A stretch of 64,000 bases of DNA from positions 1 to 64,000 of the forward strand of contig JARKOX010000045.1 in the NCBI GenBank assembly GCA_029975525.1, read 5' to 3'. Source of the DNA: Prolixibacteraceae bacterium. GTDB lineage: Bacteria > Bacteroidota > Bacteroidia > Bacteroidales > Prolixibacteraceae. The position numbers were made by a program, and so were the translations under genes. Positions 60,455 through 64,000 of this stretch are shown here, piece after piece. Under the pieces are notes generated by a model. It worked only from the letters and a program-made list of their open reading frames with translations. It was not told where the DNA came from and ran no database searches. The first letter of the stretch is position 1. Each line of letters starts with the position of its first letter.

Positions 60455-61555
60455 CTACTTCTGCTTTTCTCTTCCTTCAAAGGTCAGAAAGGGCCGCATC
60501 AATGTCGGGAAAGACCAGGCAAAATGGTGCTTGTCGTAACAAATCGGACGGGCAGGTTGACTGTAGGCCGAGTAGCGGCTATCGCCGTAAATAGCGCCCA
60601 TCGCTTCAAAAAGATTTCCGGGCCAGCTGTCGGGCGAACCGGGGCGCGGATCTTTAAACCAGCTCCATTCATCGGGATGCTGGTTATAATAGAAGAGATA
60701 ATCCAACGCCTTTTTAATCGACTTTCCGTCCTCGGTGACTTCAAAAATATTTTCGCCCCCCGACTGATAAATCACCTGGCAGGCAGCGGTAATCGGCGCC
60801 AAGGAAAAGTAGGTGTACCAAATTCCGTTTTTTTCACGCCGGGTCTCTTCGGGCATGTCGCCGTCAGGGGCAATTTTATGAAACAGATCGCTTTTAATCA
60901 GCCGGGTATTTTCGGCCATCTCCTGCGGGTTATCAAGCAGATGGGCGCAAAGCACCGACCCCAATCGTCCCCAGTCGGCCCAGTTATTCTTTCGTGTCCG
61001 AATCTCTTTACACGCTTTCAGGTAAACATTTTCCACCCACGAAAAAAACTGCTGCCGCTCTTTTTCACTCCATCCCCGGTAGTGATAGAGCAGTTCGCCC
61101 GCCATCACCATTGCCGTTCCGGAGTAAGCCATCACCAGCGGCCCGTCGAAATCTGAATATCCGCTATTTTCGTTGGCCCAGGCCATCAAAAACCCAAGCG
61201 CCCCGCGGGCATACTTCTCCTTCCCTGACAGCTGCCAGGCCAGCGCACAGGCATACGCATCAAACGCATCCGACTGAAAACCGGCTGAGTTTTTCCGGTG
61301 CCCCTCCGGATCGGTGTAATATCCCGGGACATTAAAATCGGCCAGCACATGTTTTTCATGGTCAAAGGCCGAATCGGCTTTGGCAAGCAACTGCTGATAA
61401 GCCTGAACATAAGGCGCTGTGCGGGTTTTTATCATTTTCTTCACAAACGTAATTTGGGCAGCCGGATGCATCCCACCCGGATGCTGGTAACCGGCAGCCC
61501 TTCCCAAAACCGCCAGCAGGACGAAAGACAAAATAAAAAATGGTTTCCGTAACAT
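60455..61555 (-). CDS. Secreted alginate-lyase-superfamily protein (PL5/PL38-like)
   Basis: This 366-aa exported protein has a signal peptide (to about residue 22) and an all-helical (alpha/alpha)-barrel typical of the Alginate_lyase domain. Marks are SDAFDAYACALAWQLSGKEKY, FDGPLVMAYSGTAMVMAGEL and RKNNWADWGRLGSVLCAHLL. If the N-N-W stretch aligns with the N-N-H motif of PL5 lyases, the catalytic His is replaced by Trp, so activity or substrate may differ. It stands alone, with no SusCD beside it. A uronate-containing substrate is inference. Confidence 0.75.
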   Translation of the reverse strand: MLRKPFFILSFVLLAVLGRAAGYQHPGGMHPAAQITFVKKMIKTRTAPYVQAYQQLLAKADSAFDHEKHVLADFNVPGYYTDPEGHRKNSAGFQSDAFDAYACALAWQLSGKEKYARGALGFLMAWANENSGYSDFDGPLVMAYSGTAMVMAGELLYHYRGWSEKERQQFFSWVENVYLKACKEIRTRKNNWADWGRLGSVLCAHLLDNPQEMAENTRLIKSDLFHKIAPDGDMPEETRREKNGIWYTYFSLAPITAACQVIYQSGGENIFEVTEDGKSIKKALDYLFYYNQHPDEWSWFKDPRPGSPDSWPGNLFEAMGAIYGDSRYSAYSQPARPICYDKHHFAWSFPTLMRPFLTFEGREKQK

Positions 61556-61726
61556 GGTTTACTCTTTTGATTCAGCCACGAAGTTAACGGAAAGTATCTT
61601 TTTTGAAATTTTTGGAAATAAAGAAATAGCCCGAAAACAGCGGTTTTTCGGGTATTCTACCTCATTTCGGAAAAAATCAGGATAAAAAAATCCAAAAAAC
61701 TCCTTTTTTCTTTCGTGAAAGAAAAT
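61556..61726. other. Intergenic DNA upstream of the metK promoter
   Basis: This AT-rich, low-complexity stretch lies between the divergent lyase and metK genes. An 85-codon minus-strand reading frame (61559-61816) overlaps the metK riboswitch and has no protein-like features. I see no gene here. Confidence 0.6.
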
Positions 61727-61734
61727 TACTTTTG
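61727..61734 (+). promoter_or_regulatory. -7 element for metK
   Basis: TACTTTTG matches TAnnTTTG. Transcription would start near 61741, at the first base of the SAM-II aptamer. Confidence 0.7.
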
Positions 61735-61741
61735 CCCCGCT

Positions 61742-61790
61742 ACGTGGAAGAATTTGTGATTGATTGCAACCACCTGAAAAAATGCTAAAA
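61742..61790 (+). promoter_or_regulatory. SAM-II riboswitch upstream of metK
   Basis: The aptamer matches the SAM-II (metA) fold. P1 is GTGG (61744-61747) with CCAC (61770-61773). The conserved loop has AATTTG (61750-61755) and ATTGCAA (61763-61769). A linker and the conserved 3' block AAATGCTAAA (61780-61789) form the pseudoknot side. It begins at the predicted transcription start and precedes the gene for SAM synthesis, so SAM feedback is expected. The aptamer lies about 100 nt before the metK ATG, farther than in classic SAM-II sites. Confidence 0.87.
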
Positions 61791-61847
61791 CAATCGGGCA
61801 AACAGCTGCTTTTCAATCATTCATCCCACCGCAGAAATAATTGTTAA
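61782..61847 (+). CDS. Possible 21-codon leader ORF starting inside the SAM-II aptamer
   Basis: The AUG in the conserved block AAATGCTAAA opens a frame of 21 codons (MLKQSGKQLLFNHSSHRRNN, then C) ending in TAA at 61845-61847. If translated, SAM folding would hide its start codon. It ends 4 nt before a hairpin that precedes metK. There is no coding evidence beyond position, and it may be chance. Confidence 0.25.
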   Translation: MLKQSGKQLLFNHSSHRRNNC

Positions 61848-61851
61848 ACGT

Positions 61852-61869
61852 AGCCGGAACCTCCCGGCT
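61852..61869 (+). promoter_or_regulatory. Hairpin in the metK leader just before the start codon
   Basis: AGCCGG (61852-61857) pairs with CCGGCT (61864-61869), leaving 17 nt to the metK ATG. No T-run follows, so it is not a terminator. It could affect ribosome access and form part of the riboswitch expression platform. Confidence 0.5.
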
Positions 61870-61886
61870 AAAAAAACTTTGGGATA

Positions 61887-63140
61887 ATGAGCTATTTATT
61901 CACCAGCGAATCCGTTTCGGAAGGCCATCCCGACAAAGTGGCCGACCAGATTTCCGACGCTTTATTAGATCAGTTTCTGGCCTACGACCCCGACTCGAAA
62001 GTGGCCATCGAAACCTTGGTGACGACCGGACAGGTAGTCGTTGCCGGCGAAGTAAAATCCAACACCTATGTCGATGTGCAGGAAGTAACCCGCCAGGTGA
62101 TTAACCGGATCGGTTACACCAAAGCCGCCTACCGCTTCGACGGCGATTCGTGCGGCATTCTGGTTGCCATCCACGAACAGAGCCCTGACATCAACCGTGG
62201 GGTGGAAAAAGCCAACCGCGAAGAGCAGGGCGCCGGCGACCAGGGAATGATGTTCGGTTATGCCTGCAAAGACACCGACGATTACATGCCCCTGTCGCTC
62301 GAACTGGCCCACCGCATCCTCATCGAACTGGCGGCCATCCGCCGCGAAGGAAAAATGATGACCTACCTGCGCCCCGACTCCAAATCGCAGGTCACCATCG
62401 AATACAACGACGACCACACCCCCCGGCGGGTGCACACCATCGTGGTATCGACCCAGCACGACGAGTTTGACCGCGACGAACCGATGCTGGCCAAAATCAA
62501 AAAAGATGTGATCGACCTGCTCATCCCCCGTGTTAAAGAGCAGCTTCCCGAAAGGCTGCAAAAGCTGTTCGACGCCGACATCGTTTACCACGTAAACCCC
62601 ACCGGAAAATTTGTAATCGGCGGGCCACACGGCGACACCGGCCTCACCGGACGTAAAATCATCGTGGACACCTACGGCGGAAAAGGGGCCCACGGAGGTG
62701 GCGCCTTCTCCGGAAAAGACCCGTCGAAAGTAGACCGCTCGGCTGCCTACGCCGCCCGCCACATCGCCAAAAACCTGGTGGCTGCCGGTGTCTCCGACGA
62801 AATCCTCGTTCAATTGGCTTATGCCATCGGAGTGGCACAGCCGGTAGGTGTTTACGTCGATACCTACGGAAGAAAAAATGTGGACCTCACCGACGGCCAG
62901 ATTGCCGAAAAAGTGAAGGAACTGTTTGACCTGCGACCCGCAGCCATCGAAAAAAAGCTGCAACTGCGGAATCCCATCTACCTGGAAACTGCGGCATACG
63001 GCCATTTGGGACGCACTCCCAAAACCGTGTCGAAAAAATTCGATTCCTCTTACCACAAATCGAAAAAAGTGGAGGTCAACCTCTTTACCTGGGAAAAACT
63101 GGATGAAATCGACCGCATCAAACAGGCATTCGGACTGTAA
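61887..63140 (+). CDS. metK: S-adenosylmethionine synthetase
   Basis: This 417-aa enzyme makes SAM from methionine and ATP. Both signatures are present: [12 protein letters not shown] and [14 protein letters not shown]. The start [20 protein letters not shown] with the ATP-site His is intact. It is controlled by the SAM-II element upstream and ends at a terminator. Confidence 0.98.
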   Translation: MSYLFTSESVSEGHPDKVADQISDALLDQFLAYDPDSKVAIETLVTTGQVVVAGEVKSNTYVDVQEVTRQVINRIGYTKAAYRFDGDSCGILVAIHEQSPDINRGVEKANREEQGAGDQGMMFGYACKDTDDYMPLSLELAHRILIELAAIRREGKMMTYLRPDSKSQVTIEYNDDHTPRRVHTIVVSTQHDEFDRDEPMLAKIKKDVIDLLIPRVKEQLPERLQKLFDADIVYHVNPTGKFVIGGPHGDTGLTGRKIIVDTYGGKGAHGGGAFSGKDPSKVDRSAAYAARHIAKNLVAAGVSDEILVQLAYAIGVAQPVGVYVDTYGRKNVDLTDGQIAEKVKELFDLRPAAIEKKLQLRNPIYLETAAYGHLGRTPKTVSKKFDSSYHKSKKVEVNLFTWEKLDEIDRIKQAFGL

Positions 63141-63164
63141 AAACAATCTTTGTCTTTTCAATAG

Positions 63165-63192
63165 GGCGGAAACGAAAGTTTTCGCCTTTTTT
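63165..63192 (+). terminator. Intrinsic terminator after metK
   Basis: GGCGGAAAC (63165-63173), GAAA loop, and GTTTTCGCC (63178-63186) form the stem with one G-U pair, followed by TTTTTT. Confidence 0.9.
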
Positions 63193-63249
63193 GTTTCCAT
63201 CCCCAATTCTTCGTTTGTTTTTTGAAACTTCTTCCGGGAATCGCACGAA

Positions 63250-63257
63250 TACGTTTG
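63250..63257 (+). promoter_or_regulatory. -7 element for the universal stress protein gene
   Basis: TACGTTTG matches TAnnTTTG. The predicted start is near 63264, 21 nt before the ATG. Confidence 0.55.
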
Positions 63258-63284
63258 TACTTACGACTTTAAAACCGGAATGCC

Positions 63285-64000
63285 ATGAAAAAGAAACTAC
63301 TGACCATTGCCACCCTTCCGTATGTAAAAGCGCAAGTGCTGAAAACATTACTCGAAACAGAAGGGATTGAATGTATGCTGGAAGAAGTAGATCTGACGGA
63401 CGGCACTTCGGCGTTGCCCGTCAAGATTGAAATCCTGGAAGAAGAGGTAGAAAAAGCTTTCCCGATCGTGGAAGAATTCCTTGGAAAACCGGTCGTCAAA
63501 GCTGCCGTCGAAGACGAGAAGGAACGGCACCTGCTGGTTCCGGTCGATTTTTCGGCTTATTCCATGAAAGCTGCCCAGGTTGCCTTTCACATCGCACAGA
63601 AGACCGGCCTCAAAATGGTTTTGTTCCACTCCTACCCCAACCCGGTCGCCTTTTCGGTTCCCTTCAGCGACGTGTACGCTTTTGACACGGGGGTGCTCAT
63701 CCACCTTGAAAATGCCGAAAAAGCAGCCCAGAAAAGCATGGAGTCATTCCTGAGCGAGCTGATCCAGAAAATCGGAAAGCAGAACTGGGAAAAAGCCGAG
63801 ACCGAATACATCATCAAAGCTGGTGACGCCCAGGAAGATATCCTTTCGTTTGCCCATAAAAACCATGCGCAGCTGATCGTGATGGGAACCCAGGGCAAAG
63901 CCGGAAACCGCAGTGACATCATCGGAAGCGTAACCGCCGAAATCATCTCCTCGGCGCGGATTCCCGTCCTGGTGGTTCCGCCGGGTACGCCCGACAATTT
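63285..64000 (+). CDS. Universal stress protein with N-terminal DUF2007-like domain, 3' end cut off
   Basis: The reading frame is open from the ATG at 63285 (MKKKLLTIATLPYVKAQVLK) to the window end: 238 codons with no stop. The first 70 or so residues look like a DUF2007-type small domain (ETEGIECMLEEVDLTD). From about residue 83 (HLLVPVDFSAYSMKAAQVAF) a UspA domain follows, with the ATP-binding G-x2-G-x9-G-S pattern in GTQGKAGNRSDIIGS. ATP-binding Usp proteins act in stress or energy signalling. The fusion is uncommon to my knowledge. A second Usp domain could follow beyond the window. Confidence 0.88.
   Translation, partial: MKKKLLTIATLPYVKAQVLKTLLETEGIECMLEEVDLTDGTSALPVKIEILEEEVEKAFPIVEEFLGKPVVKAAVEDEKERHLLVPVDFSAYSMKAAQVAFHIAQKTGLKMVLFHSYPNPVAFSVPFSDVYAFDTGVLIHLENAEKAAQKSMESFLSELIQKIGKQNWEKAETEYIIKAGDAQEDILSFAHKNHAQLIVMGTQGKAGNRSDIIGSVTAEIISSARIPVLVVPPGTPDN

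Noticed and set aside
61559..61816. 85-codon minus-strand frame upstream of metK
   Set aside because: Overlaps the riboswitch and promoter and has low-complexity composition.
61965..63206. 413-codon minus-strand frame opposite metK
   Set aside because: metK is certain; the opposite frame is a shadow.

Overview
The window is a gene-dense chromosomal segment of a Bacteroidota bacterium. The gene content fits the Marinilabiliales/Prolixibacteraceae side of the phylum best, but that placement is an inference. Evidence for the phylum: a SusC/SusD pair with an ECF sigma/FecR pair, domains known mainly from Bacteroidota (DUF4270, DUF4296, DUF4252), the long insert-bearing IspG, a Pit transporter with a PhoU-like tail, and repeated TAnnTTTG (-7) promoter elements about 7 nt before the inferred transcription starts. 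Shine-Dalgarno sequences are mostly absent. No tRNA, rRNA, CRISPR array or insertion sequence was recognised.

Layout. 1-6901 (minus strand): a polysaccharide-utilisation locus, in transcription order GH105 hydrolase, ECF sigma, FecR anti-sigma, SusC with an STN signalling domain, and SusD running off the left edge. 7211-11985 (plus): ilvE, asnS, rpoN and a PAP2-like membrane protein. 11995-16288: a PhoR/PhoB-like pair divergent from a Pit phosphate transporter. 16355-25174: penicillin-acylase homologue, DUF2147 protein, radical SAM protein, amidohydrolase, DUF4296 lipoprotein, radA, heptose-1-P adenylyltransferase, panD and panC. 25332-27480: a degenerate GT5 fragment and a DUF4270 lipoprotein. 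27638-29506: an ECF/anti-sigma/DUF4252 operon. 29622-33744: mntP, a small lipoprotein, dusB, a DUF1232 protein, a TauE-family permease and a methyltransferase. 33793-42127 (minus): DUF177-rpmF, then fabH, bactofilin, atpZ, an AtpI-like protein and atpB-E-F-H-A-G. The F1 beta and epsilon genes are not here. 42202-50402: histidine kinase, dxs, an OmpA lipoprotein, coaX and a PHP-UvrD fusion helicase. 50590-52697: a membrane-anchored receiver protein and a POT-like transporter. 52762-56624 (minus): a three-gene operon of a tetraheme NapC-type cytochrome fused to a SUMF1 domain, a Tat-signal Gfo/Idh/MocA oxidoreductase and a Tat-signal sugar isomerase-like TIM barrel. 56791-61555: outer-membrane barrel, ispG, a GldA-like ATPase and an alginate-lyase-superfamily protein. 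61727-64000: SAM-II riboswitch, metK, and a universal stress protein cut by the right edge.

How the genes work together. The most intriguing unit is the NapC-SUMF1/oxidoreductase/isomerase operon. It looks like an exported, membrane-attached sugar-redox module wired to the quinone pool, and I do not recognise it as a described system. Other points of interest are the SAM-II aptamer whose conserved block contains the AUG of a 21-codon leader ORF, the PHP-UvrD fusion ending in a beta-clamp-like motif, the membrane-tethered CheY-like protein, and a terminator-like hairpin between atpE and atpF. PUL control is probably by the SusC STN domain signalling through FecR to the ECF sigma. Phosphate uptake is probably controlled by the neighbouring two-component pair, and metK by S-adenosylmethionine.
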